From: Tuwongella immobilis
GTDB lineage: Bacteria; Planctomycetota; Planctomycetia; Gemmatales; Gemmataceae
NCBI RefSeq assembly: GCF_901538355.1
Contig: NZ_LR593887.1
Location: forward strand, 3,696,920-3,760,919
Reading direction: 5' to 3'
Length of the DNA: 64,000 nucleotides
A program made the position numbers and the translations under genes. The notes beneath the pieces are model-generated. The model did no database searches and was not told where the DNA came from. It worked only from the letters and a program-made list of their open reading frames with translations. Positions 19,766-28,536 of this stretch are shown one piece after another (positions within the stretch are counted from its first letter, which is position 1; each line of letters begins with the position of its first letter).

Positions 19766-21382
19766 ATGGCATGGACAGCTCACTCGCAAAGCACTCGCAA
19801 AACGATTCAACTCGCAACGGCTTGTCTGCTGGTGGCGATCGGCTGGTTTGCACTTCGCCCGTTTTTACTGGCTTCGGTTTGGATCTTGCCCGCTGAATGG
19901 GAAGAGATTCGCCTGAATTTCATCATCTTACCGCGGACAGCCGAAGACGAATTGCAGTTTCATGCCGCCAGCGACCCGGCATTTGTTCCGACTCGACCGC
20001 CGGCAATCACGATTCATGATGGTTGGGAACTCCAATCGGCCCATCTCGGCGATCGGCAAACCCACTGGATACTAAAACGCACATCCGAATCCAGCTCGGC
20101 GAGCACCATTGGTTGGGAATGGCGAGTCGCTCGGCCGCGCGAGGATCGGCAATCGGCGAATCCGGTTCCGCATCGCCCCGCCCCGACTGCCGATGATCTG
20201 GCCGAGGAACCCGGCATTCCGGTCAACGACATTGCCGTGGCGGCGGAAGCGCGGAAACTCGTCGAATATAGCGACCATCCCGACGAACGCCTCGAATCGC
20301 TATTTCAATCGGTCGATCGACTCCCAATCGGCACTCCGCTCGAGCAATGTCGCCATTTGGTGGCCCTCTGCCGCAATCGATTGTTCCCAGCGAGATTGGT
20401 GTGGGGCGTCGATTGGCAGCCCGAAACCGGCACCGCCGCACTGCAAGTTTGGGTCGAAGCCTGGTCCGAAAATCGATGGCATTTTCTTTGTCCGACCACG
20501 CACCGATTCGATCGCTTCCCCCGTAATCGCATCGCGCTCACCTGGGGCGGTCACGCGATGCTTGAACAATCCAACGGTGTGGCGATCGCCTTCGACCGCT
20601 ACCGGATTCATGCCGCTTCCGGTGCCGAAATCGCCACCGCATCGAGTGATCCATTTTGGCTGCGGGCGATGCGTGGGATGATGTGGTTTCTCAGCCCAAT
20701 GCGGCTCTCCGAATCCGGTCGGCAGTTGGCGGAATGGCTGCTGCTGATGCCGGTGGCGGGCTTGTTGATTGTGATTTCGCGCAACCTGATCGGAATGACG
20801 ACATTCGGAACATTCACTCCGGCCCTCTTGGGAATCGCCTTCCGCGATGCGCCGGTTGGGCTGCTGTTGGCGTTGTTGGTCGTGATTCTGCTCGTCGGTT
20901 GGATTCTTCGCAAAGGCTTGCAGCATTTGCATTTATTGCAAATCCCCCGCGCGACGCTCGTGCTCACGGGAGTCGTCGGCACGCTGCTGATTGGCTTGCT
21001 GCTGGCTCACGATACCAGGATCGACTTGCAGCGCACCGGGGCCTTGTTTCCGTTGATAATTCTTACCGGGATGATCGAACGATTCTGGACGCTGGAAGAA
21101 GAGGACGGTAGCAAGGCGGCTCTGCAAACGCTGGGGCAAACGCTGCTGGTGGCCGGGATGATTGCCATCGTCATTCGGCTGATACCGATTTCGCACGCCC
21201 TGTTGATCGCTCCCGAAGGGGTGTTGATCCTCGCCGCCGCGACGCTGATTCTGGGACGCTACACCGGATATCGACTGACGGAACTGCTGCGATTTCGGGA
21301 GTTGCGCGAATCGCCGGTGTCGGAGTTGGGACCAATCGCGGAACATCGGATCACGTTGCAATCTCGACTGGGGCAATCATGA
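19766..21382 (+). CDS. Inactive transglutaminase fused to seven-transmembrane domain
   Basis: A 538-residue protein. After one N-terminal helix (TIQLATACLLVAIGWFALRP) comes an extracytoplasmic region (~50-305) that includes a transglutaminase-like segment (LEQCRHLVALCRNRLFPARLV; PETGTAALQVWVEAW). A bundle of about seven helices follows (~330-500: WLLLMPVAGLLIVISRNLIG, then TFGTFTPALLGIAF and others). This is the architecture known as an inactive transglutaminase fused to 7TM helices. Such genes are almost always followed by a RimK-related ATP-grasp gene, as here with a 4-bp ATGA overlap. Function is unknown; a peptide-tagging or amide-ligation role has been proposed for the family. The start is the ATG after GGAG. 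Confidence 0.85.
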   Translation: MAWTAHSQSTRKTIQLATACLLVAIGWFALRPFLLASVWILPAEWEEIRLNFIILPRTAEDELQFHAASDPAFVPTRPPAITIHDGWELQSAHLGDRQTHWILKRTSESSSASTIGWEWRVARPREDRQSANPVPHRPAPTADDLAEEPGIPVNDIAVAAEARKLVEYSDHPDERLESLFQSVDRLPIGTPLEQCRHLVALCRNRLFPARLVWGVDWQPETGTAALQVWVEAWSENRWHFLCPTTHRFDRFPRNRIALTWGGHAMLEQSNGVAIAFDRYRIHAASGAEIATASSDPFWLRAMRGMMWFLSPMRLSESGRQLAEWLLLMPVAGLLIVISRNLIGMTTFGTFTPALLGIAFRDAPVGLLLALLVVILLVGWILRKGLQHLHLLQIPRATLVLTGVVGTLLIGLLLAHDTRIDLQRTGALFPLIILTGMIERFWTLEEEDGSKAALQTLGQTLLVAGMIAIVIRLIPISHALLIAPEGVLILAAATLILGRYTGYRLTELLRFRELRESPVSELGPIAEHRITLQSRLGQS

Positions 21383-22362
21383 TTGCACGTTTGCGAGAAT
21401 GGGCACGACTCCTCCGCGAGCGCGGTGTCCTGGGTTTGAACGCGCGAAATGCCTGCGGCGTTCTCGATCATAATCCGCGATCGCTCTTTCCGATTGTGGA
21501 TGAGAAATCGCGGTTCCAGGCGTTGTGCGATCGAGTCGGAGTCCCGACGCCGCACACACTCGGCCTGGTGCGCATGAACGGTGAAATCGATCAGACGATG
21601 GTGCGGCTGGCCCATCTGCAATCATTTGTCTTGAAGCCCAATCGTGGGTGTTCGGGTCGCGGCATTCTGGTGGTCGTCGCACGCGATCCGTTCGGAGGAT
21701 GGATTCGCAGCAATGGGGTGGCGTTGGAGCCGCCCGCGCTGCGACAGCATCTGTCGGACACACTCGCGGGGCTGTATTCGCTGGGTGGGCGGCCCGATGC
21801 GGTGCTGATCCAGCAGCGCATTCAATGTCACCCGGCATTTGCGGAGATCAGCTATCAAGGGATTCCCGACGTTCGGGTGCTGCTCTATCGCGGTGAACCG
21901 GCGATGACGATGCTGCGATTACCGACCAAACAGTCGAACGGCCGAGCGAATCTGCATCAAGGCGGACTGGGAGTGGGGGTCGACCTGCAAACCGGGATGA
22001 CACTCCACGCGATTCAGGGGCACCGGAGTTTGGCGCGGCACCCGGATTTGGGCACCGCCCTGCTGGGCTATCGCGTTCCGCACTGGCGAACGCTTCTGGA
22101 AATGTCCAAGCGCATCGCTCGTGCCGTGGGGTTGGGATATTTGGGGGTCGATCTGGTGTTGGATGCCGATCGTGGCCCGCTGGTGTTGGAAGCGAACGCA
22201 CGACCGGGATTGGCCATTCAGTTGGCGAATCACGCGGGATTGATTCCGCGATTGCAAGCGATCGATTCGCAGTTGGGGGCACACGACACGCCGGATGGCC
22301 CGCCGTCGGTGATGACTCGATTTTGGGAAGATGCGGTTCCGCGAGAAAAAATTCTCGGCTAA
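21379..22362 (+). CDS. Alpha-L-glutamate ligase-like (RimK-related ATP-grasp) protein
   Basis: A 327-residue ATP-grasp enzyme. Visible features are the N-terminal LGLNARNACGVLDHNPRSLF block, VLKPNRGCSGRGILVV (ATP-binding loop, ~76-91), PDVRVLLYRGEPAMTMLRLPT, GGLGVGVDLQTG, and the metal-binding YLGVDLVLDADRGPLVLEANARPGL near the C terminus. These match the rimK_rel_E_lig family, ligases expected to form an amide with an amino-acid substrate. It is translationally coupled to the preceding membrane protein. The retropepsin-like protease that sometimes accompanies this pair is not encoded in the window. Confidence 0.9.
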   Translation: MIARLREWARLLRERGVLGLNARNACGVLDHNPRSLFPIVDEKSRFQALCDRVGVPTPHTLGLVRMNGEIDQTMVRLAHLQSFVLKPNRGCSGRGILVVVARDPFGGWIRSNGVALEPPALRQHLSDTLAGLYSLGGRPDAVLIQQRIQCHPAFAEISYQGIPDVRVLLYRGEPAMTMLRLPTKQSNGRANLHQGGLGVGVDLQTGMTLHAIQGHRSLARHPDLGTALLGYRVPHWRTLLEMSKRIARAVGLGYLGVDLVLDADRGPLVLEANARPGLAIQLANHAGLIPRLQAIDSQLGAHDTPDGPPSVMTRFWEDAVPREKILG

Positions 22363-22468
22363 CCCAGTGCGATTGCCGCGCCGATCTGGTAATCTCGACA
22401 TCAGCATCCCGAGGGTTCGCCCTGGGGATACTCGCGTTTGTCCCACCCTGGAATTGAGGTCTCTGAGC

Positions 22469-23791
22469 ATGCTCTGTCGTTCTTCCCTCCTTTGCGGAAT
22501 TCTTTCCGCCGTCTCGCTGTTCGTCACCGGGTCGGTGGCGCGGGCCGAATCCCAACTCAAGCCGCTGTTCAATGGCAAGGATTTCACCGGCTGGCACGGC
22601 ATGCCGCACTTCAATCCGTATGATCTGGCCAAAATGACCGAGGAACAAAAGGCCGCGAAATTGGCCGAGTGGACCGCCGATGCCAAGAAGCATTGGAGCG
22701 TCGAAAACGGCGAGCTGGTCAACGACGGGAACGGTGCGTATCTGACCACCGATCAAGATTTTGGCGACATCGAATTCACGCTCGAATATAAGACGGTTGC
22801 GAAGGCCGATAGCGGCATCTATCTGCGTGCGAATCCGCAGGTGCAGATCTGGGACACCACCAAAGAAGGTGGCAAGTGGAACATTGGCGCGGACAAAGGT
22901 TCGGGCGGGCTGTGGAACAACTCGCCGGGCACCGCTGGCAAAGATCCGCTGGTGCTGGCCGACAAGCCGTTCGGAGAATGGAATAGCGTGCGAATCATTC
23001 AAGTTGGCGACCGAACGACGGTCTACCTGAATGGCAAGTTGGTCGTGAAGTTCGCCCGGATGGAAAATTTCTGGAATCGCAAGTTGCCGCTGCCGAAGAA
23101 AGGCCCGATTCAACTGCAAACCCACGGCGGCGAAATTCGCTGGCGCAATCTGATGATCCGCGAAATCCCCAGCGATGAAGCCAACGCCATGCTGCTGGCC
23201 GCCGATGCCGATGGGTTCAAACCGGCGTTCAATGGCAAAGATTTCACCGGCTGGACTGGCCCGATCGAAAACTACACCCTGGACAATGGCGCGATCGTCT
23301 GCAAGCCCGGCAAAGGTGGCACGATCCATACCCAAGAAGAATATGGCGATTTCGTCGCCCGCATCGAATACAAACTGCCCCCCGGTGGCAACAATGGGTT
23401 GGCCATTCGCTATCCCGGTAGCGGCGACACGGCTTACGTCGGCATGACCGAAATTCAAATCCTCGACGATACCTCGTCGAAGTATGCGAAACTCGACCCC
23501 CGCCAATACAACGGTTCCTCCTACGGAATCGCGGCAGCGACGCGTGGGTATCTGCGGCCCGTGGGCGAATGGAACGTCATGGAAGTGACCGTGAAGGGGC
23601 CGACCATCAAGGTCGAACTCAACGGCTCGGTGATTCTCGATACCGATGTCTCGAAGGTCGAAGAGTACATGGCCAACAGCCCGCACCCTGGCAAGACCCG
23701 CACCAAGGGATTCTTCGGATTCGCGGGCCATGGTGACGCCGTCGCGTATCGCACGGTGCTCATCAAGTCGCTGAGCGATTCCACGAAGTAA
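22469..23791 (+). CDS. Secreted protein with two DUF1080 (3-keto-disaccharide hydrolase) domains
   Basis: A 440-residue protein with a signal peptide (~1-26, ending SVARAE) and two DUF1080 domains. Domain 1 is ~30-235 (LFNGKDFTGW; YLRANPQVQIWD; NSPGTAGKDPLV), domain 2 is ~245-438 (FNGKDFTGWTGPI; TEIQILDD; FFGFAGHGD). The domain has a concanavalin/glucanase-like beta-sandwich fold and some members hydrolyse 3-keto-glycosides. The two halves differ considerably, so the duplication is old. The ATG has GAGG 9 nt upstream. A hairpin terminator follows, shared with the convergent neighbour. Confidence 0.9.
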   Translation: MLCRSSLLCGILSAVSLFVTGSVARAESQLKPLFNGKDFTGWHGMPHFNPYDLAKMTEEQKAAKLAEWTADAKKHWSVENGELVNDGNGAYLTTDQDFGDIEFTLEYKTVAKADSGIYLRANPQVQIWDTTKEGGKWNIGADKGSGGLWNNSPGTAGKDPLVLADKPFGEWNSVRIIQVGDRTTVYLNGKLVVKFARMENFWNRKLPLPKKGPIQLQTHGGEIRWRNLMIREIPSDEANAMLLAADADGFKPAFNGKDFTGWTGPIENYTLDNGAIVCKPGKGGTIHTQEEYGDFVARIEYKLPPGGNNGLAIRYPGSGDTAYVGMTEIQILDDTSSKYAKLDPRQYNGSSYGIAAATRGYLRPVGEWNVMEVTVKGPTIKVELNGSVILDTDVSKVEEYMANSPHPGKTRTKGFFGFAGHGDAVAYRTVLIKSLSDSTK

Positions 23792-23820
23792 TTCGCTCGA
23801 CCAACCAACTCGAGAAACAA

Positions 23821-23859
23821 TTCCGCCCCGCTGAATGATTGAAATTCAGCGGGGCGGAA
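23821..23859. terminator. Bidirectional hairpin between convergent genes
   Basis: A perfect 16-bp stem (23821-23836 with 23844-23859) and a 7-nt loop. On the minus side it is followed by TTGTTT; on the plus side there is no T-run. It lies between the stops of the DUF1080 and DUF1501 genes and probably serves both. Confidence 0.82.
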
Positions 23860-23888
23860 TCACGTTCAAGATGACCGATGGCCGTGGA

Positions 23889-25244
23889 TCAAATCAATTC
23901 GGGCAACGCCTTCCAATCATCCACCAAGAAGTGCGGGCGACCCGTGTAATCGGGCAGCATCACCGTATGCGGATCGATTCCGAAGTGGTGATACAGCGTG
24001 GCATGCACTTCGCCAAAGTGAACCGGCCGCTTGGCAATTGCAGCGCCGTCTCGGTCGGTGGCTCCAATCACTTGGCCAGTGCGGAATCCACCCCCGGCGA
24101 TCAACCCACCGCCAACTTGCGGCCAGTGATCGCGGCCAGCGTCTTTGTTGATTCGCGGAGTGCGGCCGAATTCGCCCCAGGCCACCACCGCGACATCGTC
24201 GAGCATCCCACGATCGTCCAAATCCGTGATCAACGCATGCATTCCCTGATCGAACCAGGGGAAGTGCGTATTCTTGCATTCGCTGAAATTACTGCTGTGG
24301 AAATCCCACCGACCAAAATTCAGCGTCACGACGCGTGCCCCGGCTTCGACCAGCCGACGCGCCATCAGAAAATGCTCCAGATTGCGCGGTGCCCCGTCGC
24401 CATAGTTACGCGGATCGCCCTTGCCATAGCGTTCGCGGACCTTCAGCGGCTCCCGCGACAGATCCAACGCCTCGGCCAACTTGCTCGACGTCAGAATCTC
24501 CAACGCTTGTCGATTAATCGAATCCATGCCATCGAGCACGCCCCGCTGATCGAGATCGCGCCGCATCGAATCGAAGCTGGACAGCAACGCTTGCCGATCG
24601 CTCAGCGTTTCCGCGCCGATTCGGGTCCGGTCCATGTCGTCTTTGACGGGTCCCGATGGCCGAAATGCGGCATGGGCCACGCCGAGAAACCCCGGATGCC
24701 CCGGCGAACCATACGGAGGATGGCCCGCTTTCGGTGCCAGTCCGAAGAATGGCGGCATGGACCGATCGACCGGCCCAAGCACCCGCGAAATCGTCGATCC
24801 GAACGACGGCCAATCGCCGGGAATCGGTTTGGTCTTCGGTCGCCCGGTATAGCAGATGTACGAATCATGGTCGCCATTGGGCGAACCGTAAACCGAACGC
24901 AGGGGGACCAACCGATCCATGATCGACGCGAGTTTCGGCAGATGTTCGCAGATTTGAATACCGGGCACATTCGTGGCCATCGGTTTGAATTCGCCGCGAA
25001 TCTCGGCCGGAGCTTCCATCTTGAGATCGTACATATCTTGGTGCGGGGGTGCCCCGACCAGATAAATCATGATGACCGCTTTGTGCGATCGCGTGACACC
25101 AGACAATTCTTCCGCGCGGAGCAGATTCGGCAGCGTCAAGCCACCGACGCCCAACGCTCCAATTTTGAGAAACTCTCGGCGATCGGTCGCGAGATTGCGA
25201 TGAAAGCCGGCGCAACCAGTCGAATTGGCGGAGGTTTGCGACAT
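23889..25244 (-). CDS. DUF1501 protein (sulfatase/alkaline-phosphatase-like), Tat-type signal
   Basis: A 451-residue protein. The twin-arginine segment DRREFLKIGALGVGGLTLP (~21-39) precedes the DUF1501 core: VIMIYLVGAPPHQDMYDLK, SYICYTGRP, MARRLVEAGARVVTLNFG, WGEFGRTPRINKDAGRDHWP and VHATLYHHFGID. DUF1501 proteins belong to the alkaline-phosphatase superfamily and are greatly expanded in planctomycetes. Substrates are unproven, though sulfated polysaccharide degradation is often assumed. The GEFGRTP block and the following DHWP probably contribute metal ligands. The chosen ATG has CGGAG upstream. Usually these pair with DUF1549/1553 proteins; this copy has none adjacent. Confidence 0.92.
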   Translation of the reverse strand: MSQTSANSTGCAGFHRNLATDRREFLKIGALGVGGLTLPNLLRAEELSGVTRSHKAVIMIYLVGAPPHQDMYDLKMEAPAEIRGEFKPMATNVPGIQICEHLPKLASIMDRLVPLRSVYGSPNGDHDSYICYTGRPKTKPIPGDWPSFGSTISRVLGPVDRSMPPFFGLAPKAGHPPYGSPGHPGFLGVAHAAFRPSGPVKDDMDRTRIGAETLSDRQALLSSFDSMRRDLDQRGVLDGMDSINRQALEILTSSKLAEALDLSREPLKVRERYGKGDPRNYGDGAPRNLEHFLMARRLVEAGARVVTLNFGRWDFHSSNFSECKNTHFPWFDQGMHALITDLDDRGMLDDVAVVAWGEFGRTPRINKDAGRDHWPQVGGGLIAGGGFRTGQVIGATDRDGAAIAKRPVHFGEVHATLYHHFGIDPHTVMLPDYTGRPHFLVDDWKALPELI

Positions 25245-25651
25245 GCGGGGAACTCCGTGCAACAGGCGGGCAAGAAACGCGGGATGATCCGAATCAGCGG
25301 GCAGGTTCAAGCAGCAAATTCAATCCCAACTATAAACCTGCTCGGAACCCCTGTCCAGCAGAATCATCGAACTTCGCATCGACTCTTCCGAATCGGAATC
25401 CGAATGCGACGCCGGATGAATCGAATTCACCGCCAAAACATTCCGGCAGATTGAATGCTTCTGGCTTTCCAGATGCCCGTTCCACGAGTATACTGCACCA
25501 AGAATCGGGACGTTCTCACCATGCAATCACTCTCTCTCCGCCTGGGTATCACCCCGAACCAGCGCTACCGCTTCGAGTTCGGCGAGCCTGTTCGCCATCG
25601 GATTTTCGGATTCGCACACCCTCTGCCATCGGGATTTCTGGGAGGATGGTC
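25245..25651. other. Divergent intergenic region between two DUF1501 genes
   Basis: 407 bp with no credible gene. It separates two paralogous DUF1501 genes transcribed away from each other and carries the candidate promoter listed at 25466-25494. Nothing else distinctive was found. Confidence 0.5.
25466..25494 (+). promoter_or_regulatory. Candidate sigma70-like promoter for the plus-strand DUF1501 gene
   Basis: TTTCCA and TATACT (5/6 match to the -10 consensus) are separated by 17 nt and lie about 157 bp before the start codon. The -35 match is weak (4/6), so this is a tentative assignment. Confidence 0.35.
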
Positions 25652-27046
25652 ATGTCTGCGAGCAATCGTCGGGAGTTTCTCCGTGCGGGCTTGACGGGGT
25701 TTGGGTCGCTATCGCTACCGGGACTCCTGCGGTCGCGGGCGATGGCAGCTACCCCGGCATCGGAGCGGACGGCGATTATTCTCGTGTGGCTGCGAGGTGG
25801 GTGCAGTCACCTCGATACCTATGACCCCAAGCCCGACTCTCCCGCCGAATATCGCAGTCCGTATGCCCCGATTTCGACCTCGGTTCCGGGGATGCGGTTG
25901 ACCGAGTTGCTGCCGATGCAAGCCAAACGGGCGCATCGCTTTGCGCTGCTTCGCTCGCTGACGCATACCGGCGGTGGGCATCCCGCTGGCTCACTGCAAG
26001 TGCTGTCGGGCGATCCCGATCCCATCGATAAACTCAAACCCGTTCGCCCCGATTTCATGACGGTTGCCCATTATCTGCGAGGCGGTAACGCCAGCGGGCT
26101 TCCGAATTATGTCGGGGTCAATCCGGTCGTTCGCTATGACAGTTTCACGATTGCTGGACCGGGCTATTTGAGCGCGAATTACTCGCCGTTCGTCATCGGT
26201 GGCGACCCCAACTCCCCGCAATTCCGCGTGCAGAATGTCGGCATCACCGACCCCCAAGTCATTGCCCGGATTCGAGATCGGAGCGGCCTGCGTGAGCAGT
26301 TGGATACGTTCCGCCGGGAATTGGATCGCTCGGGAATTGCCTCGACTATGGATCAATTCGAATCCCAAGCAATCGACTTAATGACCAGCCCCGCCGCTGC
26401 TCGCGCCTTCGATTTGACATTGGAAGATTCCAAAATCCGCGATCGATACGGCCGCAATCAGTGGGGCCAACAATTGCTGATGGCCCGCCGATTGGTGGAA
26501 GCTGGCGTTGAAATTGTCACCACCACGTTGGATGGTCCGCTCTGCGGTCGCGTTCAGAATTGGGACGATCATGCAGTCAACCACCATATTTTCGATGCCT
26601 TGAAATACCGCGCTCCGTTTTTCGATCAGGGCGTATCCGCTTTGATTGACGATATTTACGATCGCGGCCTTGATCGCAAAGTCATGGTCGTGGTGACGGG
26701 CGAATTCGGACGAACACCGCGGATTTCGCGCGTCGCCAGTTCCGGTGCGGGGGTTGCGAGTGCGGCAGCGGGGACCGAACAGCCCGGACGCGATCACTGG
26801 CCGCAAGCCGGTTCGATGATTTGGTTCGGCGGTGGAATCAAAACCGGTCAGGTGATCGGGGCTACGGATGCCCGTGGAGAGCAGGTTGTCGAACGGCGGA
26901 TGTCGCCACACGATTTCCTGGCCACCATTTACGCCCATCTGGGAATCGATTACAAACGGGTGACGGTGCCCGACCTCACGGGGCGCCCGAACTTGATTGT
27001 CGATCATGGCGAGGCATTCCCCGAATTGACCCGTTCCGCGACGTGA
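25652..27046 (+). CDS. DUF1501 protein, Tat-type signal
   Basis: A 464-residue paralogue of the divergent neighbour. The signal is NRREFLRAGLTGFGSLSLPG (~4-23). The core shows ILVWLRGGCSHLDTYDPKP, HTGGGHPAGSLQVLSGD, LMARRLVEAGVEIVTTTLDG, VVVTGEFGRTPRISR, RDHWPQAGSMIWFGGGI and ATIYAHLGIDY. An Ala/Gly/Ser-rich insert (SSGAGVASAAAGTEQ) sits between GEFGRTPRI and RDHWP, where the neighbour has only a few residues. Two ATGs lie close together; the second has GGAGG 6 nt upstream, while the first abuts the GGAGG. Confidence 0.92.
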   Translation: MSASNRREFLRAGLTGFGSLSLPGLLRSRAMAATPASERTAIILVWLRGGCSHLDTYDPKPDSPAEYRSPYAPISTSVPGMRLTELLPMQAKRAHRFALLRSLTHTGGGHPAGSLQVLSGDPDPIDKLKPVRPDFMTVAHYLRGGNASGLPNYVGVNPVVRYDSFTIAGPGYLSANYSPFVIGGDPNSPQFRVQNVGITDPQVIARIRDRSGLREQLDTFRRELDRSGIASTMDQFESQAIDLMTSPAAARAFDLTLEDSKIRDRYGRNQWGQQLLMARRLVEAGVEIVTTTLDGPLCGRVQNWDDHAVNHHIFDALKYRAPFFDQGVSALIDDIYDRGLDRKVMVVVTGEFGRTPRISRVASSGAGVASAAAGTEQPGRDHWPQAGSMIWFGGGIKTGQVIGATDARGEQVVERRMSPHDFLATIYAHLGIDYKRVTVPDLTGRPNLIVDHGEAFPELTRSAT

Positions 27047-27059
27047 CATCGATCACAAA

Positions 27060-27097
27060 CCGCCAAGGAATCTCGGGATTCCGAAACTCCTTGGCGG
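27060..27097. terminator. Bidirectional hairpin between convergent DUF1501 genes
   Basis: A 10-bp perfect outer stem (CCGCCAAGGA/TCCTTGGCGG) plus an inner 4-bp stem (TCGG/CCGA). No T-run on either side. Located midway between two convergent stop codons. Confidence 0.75.
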
Positions 27098-27122
27098 ATG
27101 CGAATATCGACCCGACTTCGAC

Positions 27123-28520
27123 TTACGCGATCACATCCGTGACCACTTCACCGGCCACGTCCGTCAACCGAAAGTCTCGCCCGGCATACCGATATGTCAA
27201 CTTCTCGTGATCCATCCCGAGTAGATGCAGAATCGTCGCATGGAAATCATGCACATGCACCGGATCCACATCCGGATTGATTCCATACTCGTCTGAGGTT
27301 CCGTAGGTCACACCGCCCTTCACTCCGCCCCCCGCCATCCAAGACGAAAAGACCTGATGATGGTGTTCGCGTCCCATTGCCGAGGCGTTGAGGTTATACG
27401 GTGTCCGACCGAATTCGGTGGTCCAGACGATCAGCGTCGAGTCGAGCAACCCGCGCTGTTTCAGATCCGTAATCAACCCGGCAATCGGCTGATCGATCGC
27501 TTTGGCGAGGCGTTCATGATCGGCCATATTCCCATGCGAATCCCAATTCGCACTCGAACCAACGTCGATCAGTTCGATGAATCGCACTCCGCGTTCCGCG
27601 AGGCGACGGGCGACCAAACATTGCCAGCCGAAACCGGCCGTGGTTTTGCGATCGATGCCGTACAATCCCAACGTCGCATCGGTTTCGCCGGTGAGCGCAA
27701 AGGCTTCCGGCGCTTCCTGTTGCATTCCGTAGGCCGTCTCGAACGCGCGGATCTGGGCATCGAGTGCGGCTTCGGCAGCGCGCGATTCTCGGTGTGCGCT
27801 GTTGACCGACCGCAAGAGATCGAGTTCCATCGCTTGCAAGTCGGGATAAGGCACCCGCGGCTTGAGATTCGGCAGCGGATTCGGCCCGGGAACAATGTGC
27901 GTCCCCTGATGGCAGCCGGGCAGGAAATCACTCCCCCACGCCTGGGCACCCGTGTATGGAGCATGCGGCGCAAGCACCACGAACGAGGGCAAATTTCGAT
28001 TCACGGTCCCCAGCCCGTAACTCACCCACGATCCGATGCTGGGCCGAGCGAAATTGAACGACCCGGTGTGCATTCCCATGGTCGCCTTATCGTGCCCGGT
28101 ATGGTCACCATAAAGCGAGTTGAACACGCACACATCATCAATCACGCCAGCGAGTTTGGGAAACAACCCACTCACCCAGGTGCCCGACTTGCCGTGTCGT
28201 GCAAACGCCCAATTCGGTTTCTTGAGCGTGCGTTCAAATGTCCCCTTTTTCCCTTGCCAATTGTCAATCGTGATGGTTTTCCCATGATCGGCAATCAGTT
28301 TCGGCTTGTGATCGAACGTATCCACATGGCTGACCCCACCCGTCGAGAAGATGAAGATCACCCGTTGGGCCTTCGCGGGGAAATGCGATTTCTTCGGGGC
28401 AAGCGGATCGGCCGGATTGGCTTGCGCTTGTTCGGCCAGCATTCCGGCCAGCGCCAGGGCACCAAATCCACCGGCAGCCCGTTGAAGGAATTCGCGGCGT
28501 GAACGTGGAAACGACTGCAT
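27123..28520 (-). CDS. DUF1501 protein, Tat-type signal, downstream of DUF1549/1553 gene
   Basis: A 465-residue protein. The signal is SRREFLQRAAGGFGALALAG (~7-26). The core has VIFIFSTGGVSHVDTFDHKP, LYGDHTGHDKATMGMHTG, CLVARRLAERGVRFIELID, NWDSHGNMADHERL, VWTTEFGRTPYNLN and REHHHQVFSSWMAGGG. This is the subtype that travels with DUF1549/DUF1553 proteins: it starts 16 bp after that gene ends, with GGAGGAA upstream of the ATG. The pair is likely one operon whose products act together outside the cytoplasmic membrane. Reaction unknown. Confidence 0.93.
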   Translation of the reverse strand: MQSFPRSRREFLQRAAGGFGALALAGMLAEQAQANPADPLAPKKSHFPAKAQRVIFIFSTGGVSHVDTFDHKPKLIADHGKTITIDNWQGKKGTFERTLKKPNWAFARHGKSGTWVSGLFPKLAGVIDDVCVFNSLYGDHTGHDKATMGMHTGSFNFARPSIGSWVSYGLGTVNRNLPSFVVLAPHAPYTGAQAWGSDFLPGCHQGTHIVPGPNPLPNLKPRVPYPDLQAMELDLLRSVNSAHRESRAAEAALDAQIRAFETAYGMQQEAPEAFALTGETDATLGLYGIDRKTTAGFGWQCLVARRLAERGVRFIELIDVGSSANWDSHGNMADHERLAKAIDQPIAGLITDLKQRGLLDSTLIVWTTEFGRTPYNLNASAMGREHHHQVFSSWMAGGGVKGGVTYGTSDEYGINPDVDPVHVHDFHATILHLLGMDHEKLTYRYAGRDFRLTDVAGEVVTDVIA

Positions 28521-28536
28521 GGGAATTCCTCCAAAA

